A stretch of 64,000 nt of DNA, taken from contig NC_008760.1 in NCBI RefSeq assembly GCF_000015505.1, forward strand, positions 1 through 64,000, written 5' to 3'. This DNA comes from Polaromonas naphthalenivorans CJ2. Lineage in GTDB: Bacteria > Pseudomonadota > Gammaproteobacteria > Burkholderiales > Burkholderiaceae_C. Below, one piece after another: positions 37,120-46,171 of the stretch; the stretch's first letter is position 1; each line of letters opens with the position of its first letter. A program made the translations under genes and the position numbers. The notes beneath the pieces are model-generated. The model did not search any database. It was not told where the DNA came from and was given only the letters and a program-made list of their open reading frames with translations.

Positions 37120-37790
37120 CGCACTTTGACAAATCCAAACTGGCACTTGATGACGCGAAACGGATGCTCGACCTTGGCCCGAATACCCGCTTTGAGCTTT
37201 TCGGCCTTCTCCAGCAGCACATCGATGGGGTTGCCCGCCTTGTCGAGCTTTTTGCGCTTGCCCGGGCGCATGGCCACCTGCCAGCGCACGTCTGGCCTGG
37301 CATCAGAGCGTTTGTCGGCACCTTGGTAGCCGGCATCGGCAAAGACAACGGTTTCCTGCTCATGGAGCAAGGCGTTGCCTTCGGTGACATCGCCCACATG
37401 GCCTGCCGTGCCGCGCACGGTATGCACCAGGCCGGACTCAGCGTCCACGCCAATGTGCGCCTTCATCCCGAAGTACCACTGGTTGCCCTTCTTGCTCGAA
37501 TGCATCTGGGGATAGCGCTTTTTGCTTTTGTTCTTCGTCGAACTCGGCGCGGCAATCAACGTCGCGTCCACGACCATGCCCGCCCTGAGCAGCAAGCCTT
37601 GCGCGCGCAGCGCGTCGTTGATGGTGGCGAAAATGTCATCGGCCAGCTTGTGCTTTTCCAGCCGGTGGCGAAACCTCAGGATGGTGCTCTCATCGGGCAA
37701 GCGGCCCTCCAGCCGGGCAAACTCGCCGTACAGCGGCACGTCCACGAAAGCCTCCTCCATCGCCGGATCCGACAGGCCGAACCACTGCTA
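37112..37790 (-). pseudogene. IS5 transposase, 5' part (split gene, N-terminus also lost)
   Basis: QWFGLSDPAMEEAFVDVPLY, VVDATLIAAPSSTKNK, MKAHIGVDAESGLVHTVRGT, VFADAGYQGADKRSD and VEHPFRVIKCQFGFVKVRYK make up most of an IS5 transposase. The C-terminus continues at 35589-35688. Upstream of QWFG the sequence changes at about 37790, where the start of another element abuts. Confidence 0.8.
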
Positions 37791-37864
37791 CTGAGATCGA
37801 CCCGGCGCCTCCTTTCAAGGAAACTGAGCGCCCCTTGTCAACCTTTCTTATCTGGAGGTTCATC

Positions 37865-37924
37865 ATGGAAATTGATCTTCTGGGCATTGATCTGGCCAAG
37901 CGTGTCTTTCAACTCCACGGTGCA
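37865..37924 (+). pseudogene. First 20 codons of an IS110/IS1111-type transposase
   Basis: ATG 37865, with CTGGAGG upstream, gives MEIDLLGIDLAKRVFQLHGA, the DEDD-domain start of IS1111-type transposases. At about 37925 it runs directly into the cut end of an IS3 element. Confidence 0.7.
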
Positions 37925-38474
37925 CCCAGGCCATGAAAGCCCGGCTGGTGAACTCCGGGCCGTTGTCAGTGCGAACGGCCTGCGGATAACCGCGAAATCG
38001 TGCAGCCTGATCGAGCACACGGGTCACGTACTGGCCCGAGATGCCAAAGTCCACGGCGATGTCCACGCTCTCATGGCTGAAGTCGTCGGCCACGGTGAGG
38101 TATTTCAGGCGCCGTCCGCTTGAGAGGCTGTCGCTCACAAAATCCATGCTCCAGACCTCGTTGACCGTGCGTGCCAGTTGCAGCGGCACGCGCTCGTTCA
38201 CGGGCCGCTTGGCTTTTTTGCGCCGGCGCACGGCCAGGTCGGCCTCGCAGTAGAGGCGATACACCCGCTTGTGATTGACACCGGGGAACTGCGGGCGCAA
38301 CAGGTCGTGGATGCGCCGGTATCCAAAGCGGCGGCGCACATGGGCAATCTCCACGATTTTTTCCTGCAGATCCAACGTAGCCTGGTCGGCCTTCGGTGGA
38401 TGGCGGTAGCTGTCCCGGGAGAGCCCCACAAGTCGGCATGCTCGACGCTCGGGAAAATGGTGCTTGATGACCAT
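37925..38474 (-). pseudogene. IS3 orfB transposase, C-terminus deleted
   Basis: HTH_21-type start (HHFPERRACRLVGLSRDSYR), then the integrase core: EVWSMDFVSDSL for the first Asp and VRTDNGPEFTSRAFMAW for the second. The Glu region and about 80 further residues are gone. It would be produced by frameshifting from orfA. Confidence 0.75.
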
Positions 38475-38506
38475 GATCCGAATCGCCTCACGCCTGACCT
38501 GTGGGG

Positions 38507-38782
38507 CTAGCGCTTTACCCCGAGGACGCTCTTGAGCGCGTGCATGTCCAGGTGGGCTTCGGCCAGCAGCCGCTTGAGCTTGGCATTCTCCGATTCCAGT
38601 TCACGCAGGCGCTGGGCCTCGGAGACTTGCATGCCCCCAAACTTGGCACGCCACTTATAAAAAGTTGCATCGCTGAAGCCGCCGCTAAGGCACAGCTCCT
38701 TGATCGGCAGCCCGGCCTCGGCCTGCTTCAGGAACCCGATGATTTGTTCTTCGGTAAATCTGCTGTTCTTCATGTCCGTCAT
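38507..38782 (-). CDS. IS3 orfA (helix-turn-helix/leucine zipper protein)
   Basis: Ninety-one residues: FTEEQIIGFLKQAEAGLPIK, GGFSDATFYKWRAKFGG and a leucine zipper RLRELESENAKLKRLLAEAH. Typical complete IS407-type OrfA, though the element itself is cut. Confidence 0.8.
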   Translation of the reverse strand: MTDMKNSRFTEEQIIGFLKQAEAGLPIKELCLSGGFSDATFYKWRAKFGGMQVSEAQRLRELESENAKLKRLLAEAHLDMHALKSVLGVKR

Positions 38783-38844
38783 TCTCCTGGTAGTTGACGG
38801 ACTTCACCAACTTCAGGTTGGTACGGCTAGGAGGGGGCAGGTCA

Positions 38845-39147
38845 GGTCATCGCATCGTGCGCGGGCGCTTTATCCTGCTTAGTTTGCATCCGCGCCACTT
38901 GCGTACAGGAGAAGGTGAGCAGGCTGGAGATCAGGAAATCAATGCGGTCAATGTCGCTGAATTTGCACTTGTTTATGCCGCCGTAAACCAGAACAAAACG
39001 CTGAAGCGCATAACTCCTATCAAATAGCTGATTTCTAAAACAAGAAAGTTGAGTAAAAGAAGCTATCATATGTAAATTGTTCCAATATTTGTAGCGGTTT
39101 TGGACCTCGAATAAATCAATTCGATCTTGCGGTATGCGTTGATACAA
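38845..39147 (-). CDS. Unrecognised small AT-rich ORF
   Basis: About 101 codons starting at 39147 (MYQRIPQDRIDLFEVQNRYK), ending at the IS3 boundary. It has many aromatic and Lys/Ile residues and no motif I know. Its last codons lie in the IS end, so the original C-terminus may have been lost. It may not be a real gene. Confidence 0.25.
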
Positions 39148-39298
39148 GGCAAAACATGAGTAGAAATGTTGGAGTACTCGGGGTCACATCATCTGCGTGT
39201 CGCTGATTGCTTTTACAGGAAGAATTTCAGTAGTTGGCTACCCAGCGCTGAAGTAACTCCACTAGTGCCAAGAAAATTAATCAAAGAGAAAAATATAT

Positions 39299-40243
39299 AT
39301 GAAGTTGATTTGTGTCAGTTGCATTCTTTTGAGCGTTCTCGTGGGATGTGCCAAGAATGAAGCATCTTGCAGCGATGAGACTGCGACATCAGTTGCTAGA
39401 TCTTTGATCGCATCATCGTTGGCAGAGAAAATTGAGACGGAAGTTAAAGGCACTAAAAAAGATGTGGACACATCTGCGATCAATGCCTTGGTTGCACAAT
39501 TTAAGATCTCTTTAGGAGATATTAGAACATCTAAAAAAGATCCAAACAGTAGCAAGGTATTTTGTTCAGCAACAATTGGGGTTCAATTTTCGGAAGCAGT
39601 TATTCAGGATGCGGACAAGGTGCGAAAGTCCATTAGCTACAAACCATCGACTGAATTCGTACGAGATTCTGGCCTGAAATTTGAAGCTTACAAGCTGATT
39701 GGTGATTTTGAATACTCTGTGCAACCCACTGACGACGGGAAAAAAGTATTTGCTGAGCTTCAAGGTAATCAAAAGCCGCTTTTGATCGCCGCTGAAATTG
39801 CATCTTCTGCCCTCTTGAAAACAGTAGTTGAATCGGCAGAAGCACTAAAAGCCAGTGAAAGAGATGCCGCACAGGCGAAAATTCAGCAGGCTGAAATTCA
39901 GAAGCAGCAATCTGAAACTGAGCAGCGGCAAGCAGAGGAAATACAGAAAACCCTGAGAGCAAAAAATGCGAGCCTGCAACTTGAAGAGGCGCAATTAGCA
40001 ATTACTCAAGCGAATGCCAAAATTAATGTCGCTTGGAATGCGATTAGTAAAATCGAACGTGAAGCCATGTTGCCTGAACAACGCGTTTGGTTGAAACGAC
40101 GTGAATTGGATTGCAAGACCAAAGGAGTAGCAGAGCAGGCTACAGACTTGACTGCACAAGAAACTGTCAGACTTTTATGCGAAGTAGAAATGACACAAAA
40201 AAGAACCGACTATTTAGATCTAAAACTTTTAAAAACATCTTGA
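39299..40243 (+). CDS. Lipoprotein with coiled coil and LprI-like C-terminal domain
   Basis: A 314-residue protein with a lipoprotein signal (MKLICVSCILLSVLVGCAK, lipobox LVGC, Cys17). Residues roughly 200-240 are Gln/Glu/Ala-rich and should form a coiled coil. The C-terminal 65 residues (NVAWNAISKIEREAMLPEQR onward, with two Cys) resemble the DUF1311/LprI lysozyme-inhibitor domain. AT-rich, like the next gene. Position at the edge of the ter island suggests an envelope-stress role, which is inferred. Confidence 0.6.
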   Translation: MKLICVSCILLSVLVGCAKNEASCSDETATSVARSLIASSLAEKIETEVKGTKKDVDTSAINALVAQFKISLGDIRTSKKDPNSSKVFCSATIGVQFSEAVIQDADKVRKSISYKPSTEFVRDSGLKFEAYKLIGDFEYSVQPTDDGKKVFAELQGNQKPLLIAAEIASSALLKTVVESAEALKASERDAAQAKIQQAEIQKQQSETEQRQAEEIQKTLRAKNASLQLEEAQLAITQANAKINVAWNAISKIEREAMLPEQRVWLKRRELDCKTKGVAEQATDLTAQETVRLLCEVEMTQKRTDYLDLKLLKTS

Positions 40244-40282
40244 TGAAATATTGAAATACGGTCATAAGTCAATGTTATTTGA

Positions 40283-40321
40283 GATTTAGATTTAGATTTA
40301 GATTTAGATTTAGATTTAGAT
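40283..40321 (+). repeat. Hexanucleotide microsatellite (GATTTA), about 6.5 units
   Basis: GATTTA is repeated in perfect tandem for 39 bp, about 160 bp upstream of the DUF475/TerC-like gene and 40 bp after the lipoprotein gene. Slippage here would change promoter spacing in 6-bp steps without touching a reading frame. Confidence 0.9.
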
Positions 40322-40482
40322 GGTTTTTCAGCATTTACTTAGGATCTCAGCAAGATTTAAAAGCGTTGATCTTCGAGATAGTGAAATGATCTAGCTACTC
40401 ACTTATAAAAAAACAAAATAACATTTGCGTATGAGCTTTAACTTGCATGTGGTTTATTACTAATGCCTGTCAATATTTAATT

Positions 40483-41526
40483 ATGAAACATTTTAAAATA
40501 TCTTTTTTTATCACGCTCATCCTTTTGGGATTAGGAGCATTTTGGGGATACGGTTTAGGTGGAACAACAGGTGCACTTCAAGCTTTATTTGTTGTTAGCA
40601 TTCTCGCTGTCATGGAGGTCTCTCTTTCTTTTGATAATGCTGTTGTTAATGCATCTGTTTTACGCACATGGAATCCATTCTGGCAAAAACTTTTCTTAAC
40701 TGTTGGAATTATTATTGCGGTGTTTGGGATGCGTCTAGTATTTCCGATATTGATCGTCTCAATAGCCACCGGCCTGGGGTTGCTCGATGTCATGACAATG
40801 GCTCTTAATACACCCGAAGAGTATTCCCGGCATTTAACAGCCAATCATGCACAGGTCGCCGCCTTTGGCGGATCATTTCTTTTGCTGGTCTTTTTAAATT
40901 TTTTATTTGATCAGGAAAAAGATTTACATTGGCTGGGTTGGATTGAAGAAAAGCTTGGTAAGCATGGCAATGAAGGATTATCTACACTGGTGGCAATGCT
41001 GGCTGTATTTGGCTGCATGACACTGGTACCAGAAGTGCAAAAACTTTCAGTCCTAATGGCTGGCATAAGTGGTATTGCCGTCTATTTAGCTGTTAGTTTT
41101 CTAAGCGGTTTGCTTGAAGCTGAAGAACATGATCCAGTGATTGGCACAGCTATTAAACGGGGCAGTATTGGCGGTTTTCTTTATTTGGAAGTTCTGGATG
41201 CCTCCTTCAGCTTTGACGGCGTTATCGGTGCATTTGCCATCACGAGTGATGTCGTGATCATCATGCTAGGGTTGGCTATTGGCGCGATGTTTGTACGTTC
41301 AATGACGGTATTTTTGGTTCATAAGGGCACCCTAGAAGAATTCGTCTACCTAGAACATGGTGCGCATTACGCTATCGGAATTCTGGCACTAATAATGCTA
41401 GCCAGCGTGAAGTTTCATATCTCAGAATGGTTTACTGGCTTGTCGGGCGTAGCCTTCATTTGCCTGTCTTTGTGGTCTTCAGTTCATTACAAGCGCCAGA
41501 GGGCCATGGAAATCAGTTATTCCTGA
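40483..41526 (+). CDS. DUF475 integral membrane protein, TerC superfamily
   Basis: About 347 residues from ATG 40483. Eight or nine hydrophobic spans are visible. The conserved acidic motifs of the TerC superfamily are in membrane segments: AVMEVSLSFDNAVVNASVL near the N-terminus and YLEVLDASFSFDGVIGAFAI in the second half, a repeat of the E-x-x-x-S-F-D pattern. Such proteins are thought to move or sense divalent metal. It is followed 41 bp later by two TerD-family genes, probably in one operon. Confidence 0.88.
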   Translation: MKHFKISFFITLILLGLGAFWGYGLGGTTGALQALFVVSILAVMEVSLSFDNAVVNASVLRTWNPFWQKLFLTVGIIIAVFGMRLVFPILIVSIATGLGLLDVMTMALNTPEEYSRHLTANHAQVAAFGGSFLLLVFLNFLFDQEKDLHWLGWIEEKLGKHGNEGLSTLVAMLAVFGCMTLVPEVQKLSVLMAGISGIAVYLAVSFLSGLLEAEEHDPVIGTAIKRGSIGGFLYLEVLDASFSFDGVIGAFAITSDVVIIMLGLAIGAMFVRSMTVFLVHKGTLEEFVYLEHGAHYAIGILALIMLASVKFHISEWFTGLSGVAFICLSLWSSVHYKRQRAMEISYS

Positions 41527-41567
41527 TTCTCGAGATAATCTTTTTATTCAATGGGAGCAATTAACAA

Positions 41568-42146
41568 ATGGCAATTAGTTTGCAAAAAGGCGGTAACGTC
41601 AACCTTTCGAAAACAGACCCCAATCTCAAGCAAGTGCTGCTTGGCCTTGGATGGGATGCACGTTCTACAGATGGCGTGGATTTCGATCTAGATGCTAGTA
41701 TTTTCATGGTCACTGAGAATGGCCGAGTCCGTTCTGATAGCGATTTCATTTTTTATGGTCAGTTACGCTCACCCTGTGGTTCCATTGAGCACACCGGAGA
41801 TAACCGCACTGGTGCTGGAGAAGGCGATGACGAGGGACTTAAGATAAAACTTGACCAAATTCCCTCCGTTATTACCCGGCTGGTGGTAGCCGTTACTATT
41901 CATGATGCACAAGTACGTAAACAGAATTTCGGCATGGTGCATGACGCATTCATACGTCTAGTGAATATTGAAACCAATATCGAAATTACTCGATTTGATC
42001 TGTCGGAAGATTACTCAACTGAAACAGCCATGATTTTTGGCGAAATTTACCGTTATGGCAGCGAATGGAAATTTAAAGCTGTCGGGCAAGGTTATGCGGG
42101 TGGTCTGAAAGCGCTTGCTATTCAGCATGGCGTTAATGTAAGTTAA
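41568..42146 (+). CDS. terE: TerD/TerE-family protein 1
   Basis: 192 residues, one TerD domain. [20 protein letters not shown] is the family start; FDLDAS and [15 protein letters not shown] carry the acidic residues that bind Ca2+ in characterised TerD proteins, and [18 protein letters not shown] is the family end. Cytoplasmic. It shares [15 protein letters not shown] with the next gene, so the two are recent paralogues. The symbol is by family and order; terD is equally possible. Confidence 0.85.
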   Translation: MAISLQKGGNVNLSKTDPNLKQVLLGLGWDARSTDGVDFDLDASIFMVTENGRVRSDSDFIFYGQLRSPCGSIEHTGDNRTGAGEGDDEGLKIKLDQIPSVITRLVVAVTIHDAQVRKQNFGMVHDAFIRLVNIETNIEITRFDLSEDYSTETAMIFGEIYRYGSEWKFKAVGQGYAGGLKALAIQHGVNVS

Positions 42147-42182
42147 ATGCGTTTTTTACAAATTTTTTCAAGGAGATAATTT

Positions 42183-42758
42183 ATGGCCATCAGTCTACAA
42201 AAAGGCGGCAACGTCAATCTGAGCAAAGAAGCACCCTCACTCAAAAAACTAGTCATCGGGCTCGGCTGGGATTCACGCGCCACGGACGGTGCTGCCTTCG
42301 ATCTTGACGGAAGTGCCTTTCTATTGAAGGTGGATGGAAAGGCTCGCTCCGACGCCGACTTCATCTTCTACAACAACTTGAAATCCACCGATGGCTCTGT
42401 CACCCACGCTGGCGACAACACAAGCGGAACCGGTGAAGGAGACGATGAAAAACTCACTATCGACTTGGCCATGGTTCCAGCTGAAATCGAGAAAATAACC
42501 ATTGGTGTAACGATTCACGACGCTGAAGCACGCAAGCAGAACTTTGGCATGGTCGGCAAGGCCTACATTCGTTGTCTCGACGCCAATGGCGACAAGGAAA
42601 TCGCACGCTACGACCTCTCCGAAGACAGTTCGACTGAGACGGCGATGATTTTTGGCGACATCTATCGTGCTGGCGCTGAATGGAAATTCAAGGCTGTCGG
42701 ACAAGGATTTGCAGGTGGTCTCGGCCCTCTGGCACGCTCTTTCGGCATTGGCACTTAA
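42183..42758 (+). CDS. terD: TerD/TerE-family protein 2
   Basis: 191 residues, one TerD domain with [41 protein letters not shown] and a C-terminal Gly-rich end. AAGGAGA lies 8 bp upstream of ATG 42183. More GC-rich than its paralogue at 41568, so one of the two probably came from a different source or has drifted. Confidence 0.88.
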   Translation: MAISLQKGGNVNLSKEAPSLKKLVIGLGWDSRATDGAAFDLDGSAFLLKVDGKARSDADFIFYNNLKSTDGSVTHAGDNTSGTGEGDDEKLTIDLAMVPAEIEKITIGVTIHDAEARKQNFGMVGKAYIRCLDANGDKEIARYDLSEDSSTETAMIFGDIYRAGAEWKFKAVGQGFAGGLGPLARSFGIGT

Positions 42759-42772
42759 TCAGTCCGCGAGAC

Positions 42773-43243
42773 ATGACACGGCTCGTTAAAGGTCAACGCT
42801 TGAATCTTGGGGACCTCGTCTAAACAGGCGCCTTTCGAGCAGGTCTTGCCGTACAGGGTTTGCCTGTTGATTTCGACTGTTTCGGGCTGGACACTGCCGG
42901 CAAACTGCCTGACTGGAAACTGCCGGCACCGGGCAAGTCGTCGTCTAGGGCTGTGGCTCGTGATTCCAGCTTGAAAGCTTGAAATCGCGCTGGGCAAGGA
43001 CATGATTATCGACAACTCCCACGTCATCTGCTGGGACAGCACCTTGGGTTATGAAATTTTCGAGACCACCGGCAAAACTGGTGGCGGCTCAGACGTAATC
43101 CTAGGCAACCTAGTCAACAGTTCAAGAGCGGTGAATGCATAGTGCTCCGCTTCAGTAGCGCAGGCAAGATTTTTGTGTGCTCAAGCAATCGCGATTCGTT
43201 TGTGGAATGGATTAAAGAAATAAATGTCCCGCACAAAGTCTAA
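42773..43243 (+). pseudogene. Decayed TerD-family gene joined to AIM24-like sequence
   Basis: ATG 42773 starts MTRLVKGQRLNLGDLV and hits a stop after 16 codons; the next frames give LPVDFDCFGLDTAGKL, the TerA/TerF-like TerD pattern. Then come MIIDNSHVICWDSTLGYEIFE and, in another frame, LRFSSAGKIFVCSSNRDSFV to a stop at 43243, which match the C-terminal part of AIM24-type proteins. So a TerD-family gene and an AIM24 gene, or a fusion of the two, decayed here between terD and terZ. At least three frame breaks are needed. Confidence 0.7.
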
Positions 43244-43354
43244 CCGCTGATCGATGTATCCACATAGCCACTTCATCTCGTTCATCTGCAGCGCCAATGC
43301 TTCGCAGACAAAACCCATTTTCGACAATTTATTTAATCAATCAAGGAGCACAAC

Positions 43355-43936
43355 ATGGCAGTCAATCTGCAAAAAGGTCAGAAGATATCCCTTGACAAAG
43401 AGGCTGGTGTCAAACTGACAAAAATCATCATGGGATTGGGCTGGGATGCCGTCAAATCAAAAGGTTTTTTCGGCATCGGTGGCTCGACGCCAGATATTGA
43501 TCTTGATGCATCCTGCATCATGTTTGACGAGCAGGGTACCCAGATTGATTCAGTGTGGTTTCGTCAATTGAAATCCAAAGACGGCTCCGTCATTCACACC
43601 GGTGACAACCGAACTGGCGACGGCGACGGGGATGACGAGCAAATTATTGTGGATCTGACTCGCGTGCCTGAACGCGTGAAAAGCCTGGTGTTTACTGTCA
43701 ACAGCTTTACCGGGCAGAACTTCTCAAAAATCGAAAATGCTACCTGCCGCATCGTCAATGCCGGCAACAACAAGGAAGTTGCCCGCTTTAACCTGACTAC
43801 CTTGGGCGCCCATAACGCACAGATCATGGCCAAGATTTACCGTCATGGAAGCGAATGGAAGATGCATGCGATCGGCGAGATTGGCAATGGCCGCACTTTT
43901 GAAGAACTGATGCCGCAGATCACCCCACACTTGTAA
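43355..43936 (+). CDS. terZ: TerZ-like TerD-family protein
   Basis: 193 residues, equal to TerZ. MAVNLQKGQKISLDKEAGVK is the family start; GWDAVKSKGFFGIGGSTPDIDLDAS shows the Gly-rich insertion typical of TerZ/TerX, and [21 protein letters not shown] the acidic Ca2+-binding segment. It lies 7 bp upstream of the ATP-grasp gene and so opens the biosynthetic operon. Confidence 0.85.
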   Translation: MAVNLQKGQKISLDKEAGVKLTKIIMGLGWDAVKSKGFFGIGGSTPDIDLDASCIMFDEQGTQIDSVWFRQLKSKDGSVIHTGDNRTGDGDGDDEQIIVDLTRVPERVKSLVFTVNSFTGQNFSKIENATCRIVNAGNNKEVARFNLTTLGAHNAQIMAKIYRHGSEWKMHAIGEIGNGRTFEELMPQITPHL

Positions 43937-43943
43937 GTCACCA

Positions 43944-44963
43944 GTGAAACGTGTCTGGTTCAATAAAACTTTTTCTTCTGTCGGCTCGGCCATCCGCTTG
44001 ATTCGCGAGGCTGATGAGGCCGCTGACTACCACCTTGTCTGCAGCAGCACCAATCCGCATGCACCCGCTTTCCTGGCAGCGCATGAATCAGCCGTCGAGC
44101 CAAGCGGTTTGAAAGGCCAGGCCTACCTGGACTGGTGCCTTGAGTTTTGCCACGAGCACGGGATTGGCATTTTTATCCCCGGCAAGGAAGCTAGTCTTTT
44201 GAGCGCCGAACGCCAACAGTTTGAGGCGCAAGGCACACGCCTGCTGTGCGCCGCCTCGCAGGACATGCTGCACCTGTTGCATGACAAGGCGCAGTTTTAT
44301 CAGAGCGTCAACTGCCTCACGCCACCGGCTGCGTTTCGTGTCGTTGAAACGGCGCAGCAATTCGAAGCGGCTTACCGCGCGTTGCGAAAAGAGCATGCGA
44401 AGCTGTGCATCAAGCCCTCGGTGTCGGTGTACGGCCTGGGGTTCAGCGTACTCGATGAAAAGCGCTCCAGCGCGCAGTTGCTGCTCGAAGGCGTTCAGTA
44501 CCATATTGGGCTGGACGACTTGCGGCGCGGTTTTGAGGTCATGGAGACATTTCGCACCATGCTGGTGATGGAATACCTCGACGGACACGAATTCAGCGTG
44601 GACTGCATTGGCGACAACGGACGGCTGGTCTGCGCGATTCCGCGAAAAAAACCGCAGCTCGCCGGTCAAGGCCAACTCATAGACATGCGGGAGGACATTC
44701 TGGAAAGTACCCGTCAGTTGACGGCCGCTTATGGCCTGAACGGCGTTTTCAATGTGCAGTTCCGCGAAGGCCAAAACGGCCTGGGCCTGCTGGAGATCAA
44801 CCCGCGCATGTCCGGCGGCATTGCCATGGCCTGCCTGGCCGGCCCCAACCTGCCTTACCTGGCCCTGGCCGGATTTGACCGGGGTTTTGATGGCCTGTCG
44901 ATTCCGCCGATTCGGGCCGGCGTTCGCGTGGGCGAACTTTCATTGGCGACGGAACTGCCGTGA
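43944..44963 (+). CDS. ATP-grasp enzyme of the ter biosynthetic set
   Basis: A 339-residue ATP-grasp ligase starting at GTG 43944. ATP-grasp features: LCIKPSVSVYGLGFSVL (nucleotide lysine region), MLVMEYLDGHEFSVDCIGDNG (ATP-binding and acidic residues) and GLLEINPRMSGGIAMA (metal-binding Glu/Asn). It should join a carboxylate to an amine through an acyl phosphate. Comparative-genomic work on ter systems predicts that this enzyme acts with two PRTases, a HAD phosphatase and a CitE-like lyase to make a nucleoside-like metabolite; the substrate is unknown. Its stop overlaps the next start by 4 bp. Confidence 0.85.
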   Translation: MKRVWFNKTFSSVGSAIRLIREADEAADYHLVCSSTNPHAPAFLAAHESAVEPSGLKGQAYLDWCLEFCHEHGIGIFIPGKEASLLSAERQQFEAQGTRLLCAASQDMLHLLHDKAQFYQSVNCLTPPAAFRVVETAQQFEAAYRALRKEHAKLCIKPSVSVYGLGFSVLDEKRSSAQLLLEGVQYHIGLDDLRRGFEVMETFRTMLVMEYLDGHEFSVDCIGDNGRLVCAIPRKKPQLAGQGQLIDMREDILESTRQLTAAYGLNGVFNVQFREGQNGLGLLEINPRMSGGIAMACLAGPNLPYLALAGFDRGFDGLSIPPIRAGVRVGELSLATELP

Positions 44964-46171
44964 GCGATCTTCTTGAGCCGCCGCTGAGCGGCGAAGCGGC
45001 TCTGGCCGTTGATGAAATGCGGCGCGTCACGTTACCCACGGGCCTGATGGAAATCAAAGTCGATGCCGGGCCGTTTCGCCTGGACGATCTGATCGGCTTT
45101 GCTGCGCGGGCCAACACCCGGCGCGGTTTTCTGTTTCTGAGCAAGGTACTGGGCAAGCACTGGCCGGTCACGCCGCGCCTGATGCATGCCATCCACACCG
45201 AGCTGGCGGCGCGAGTGCCAGCCAATTTGCCGGGACCAGTGATTTTTATTGCCATGGCCGAAACAGCAATCGGATTGGGACAAGGCGTTTTTGAAGCGTA
45301 CAAAACCATGCATCCGCAGCGCGAGGCCCTGTTTCTGCACACCACGCGTTACCACGTCGGCGGCATGCCCATCATCGAATTTGAAGAGGCGCACAGCCAC
45401 GCGCCGAGGCAGTTTTTGCACCGGCCGGGCGACGTGGGGCTGCAACACATATTGCTGAGCGCGCGCGCGCTGGTGCTGGTCGATGACGAAGCCAGCACAG
45501 GGAACACATTTTTGAACTTGAGCGCCGCCTGCCGTGCCCTCAATCCAGCGATTGAGCATATCCATCTCGCGGCCATCACCAATTTCATGGGGCGCGAGGT
45601 CAACGAAGCCCTGTCCGGGCGCTTCGGCCTGCCGGTCACCGTGGGCGCGGCGCTCAGCGGCGAATATGCATTCACCGTCGGCCAGCTACAGCAGGCCGAC
45701 GGTGCAGCCCAGCGGTTCGAAGCCCATGTTGATAGGGGTGCCAGCGCCTGTTTTGGCAGGCTGGGCCTTGATCGCCCGCTCAACCAGCCAGCCGCGCTGG
45801 CCGGGCGTCTGAGCGCAGGCATCGCCCCGAGCGAGCGGGTGCTGGTGCTGGGCACAGGCGAATTTATGCACATGGCTTTCCTGCTGGGGCGTGCGCTGGA
45901 AGCCTGCGGTACCAACGTCGTTGTGCAGTCCACCACCCGCTCGCCGATCCTGCAATGGGGCGCGGTCGGCCACATCCTGAAGTTTTCCGATAACTACGGC
46001 GAAGGTGTGGAAAATTTTGTATACAACGTCGAGCCTGGCCAGTATGAGCACGTTTTCATCTGCCACGAAACGCCACCCAACGCGGCGCTGCAGCAACTGG
46101 CCAAGGCCGTCAAGGGCCGCCTATTCCACTTTTTATCCGAGAGCCATTGTGAAGAAATTCCTGTTCGTTGA
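44960..46171 (+). CDS. Phosphoribosyltransferase with C-terminal TRSP domain
   Basis: A 403-residue protein starting at GTG 44960. Residues 30-230 hold a type I PRTase domain with the PRPP loop VLVDDEASTGNT (172-183). The C-terminal third carries the TRSP signature (TTRSPI, 326-329) within VLVLGTGEFMHMAFLLGRAL. This pair of domains is characteristic of the ter biosynthetic operons. It may transfer a base to, or remove it from, a phosphoribosyl unit. Coupled to its neighbours at both ends (4 bp and 23 bp overlaps). Confidence 0.85.
   Translation: MSDLLEPPLSGEAALAVDEMRRVTLPTGLMEIKVDAGPFRLDDLIGFAARANTRRGFLFLSKVLGKHWPVTPRLMHAIHTELAARVPANLPGPVIFIAMAETAIGLGQGVFEAYKTMHPQREALFLHTTRYHVGGMPIIEFEEAHSHAPRQFLHRPGDVGLQHILLSARALVLVDDEASTGNTFLNLSAACRALNPAIEHIHLAAITNFMGREVNEALSGRFGLPVTVGAALSGEYAFTVGQLQQADGAAQRFEAHVDRGASACFGRLGLDRPLNQPAALAGRLSAGIAPSERVLVLGTGEFMHMAFLLGRALEACGTNVVVQSTTRSPILQWGAVGHILKFSDNYGEGVENFVYNVEPGQYEHVFICHETPPNAALQQLAKAVKGRLFHFLSESHCEEIPVR

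Larger units (their letters stand above)
37925..38844 (-). mobile_element. IS3-family (IS407-like) element, 3' end deleted
   Basis: The intact end reads TGACCTGCCCCC on the minus strand (38844 to 38833), as expected for IS407-type termini. The element holds orfA and a truncated orfB; its other end is missing at about 37925, where an IS1111 fragment begins. Confidence 0.75.

Noticed and set aside
37068..38123. 351-codon plus-strand open frame
   Set aside because: Antisense shadow of the IS5 and IS3 transposase pieces, interrupted by different elements.
40283..40321. Tandem hexamers considered as CRISPR-like repeats or iterons
   Set aside because: The units are only 6 bp and contiguous, with no spacers and no rep gene nearby; a microsatellite is the simplest reading.
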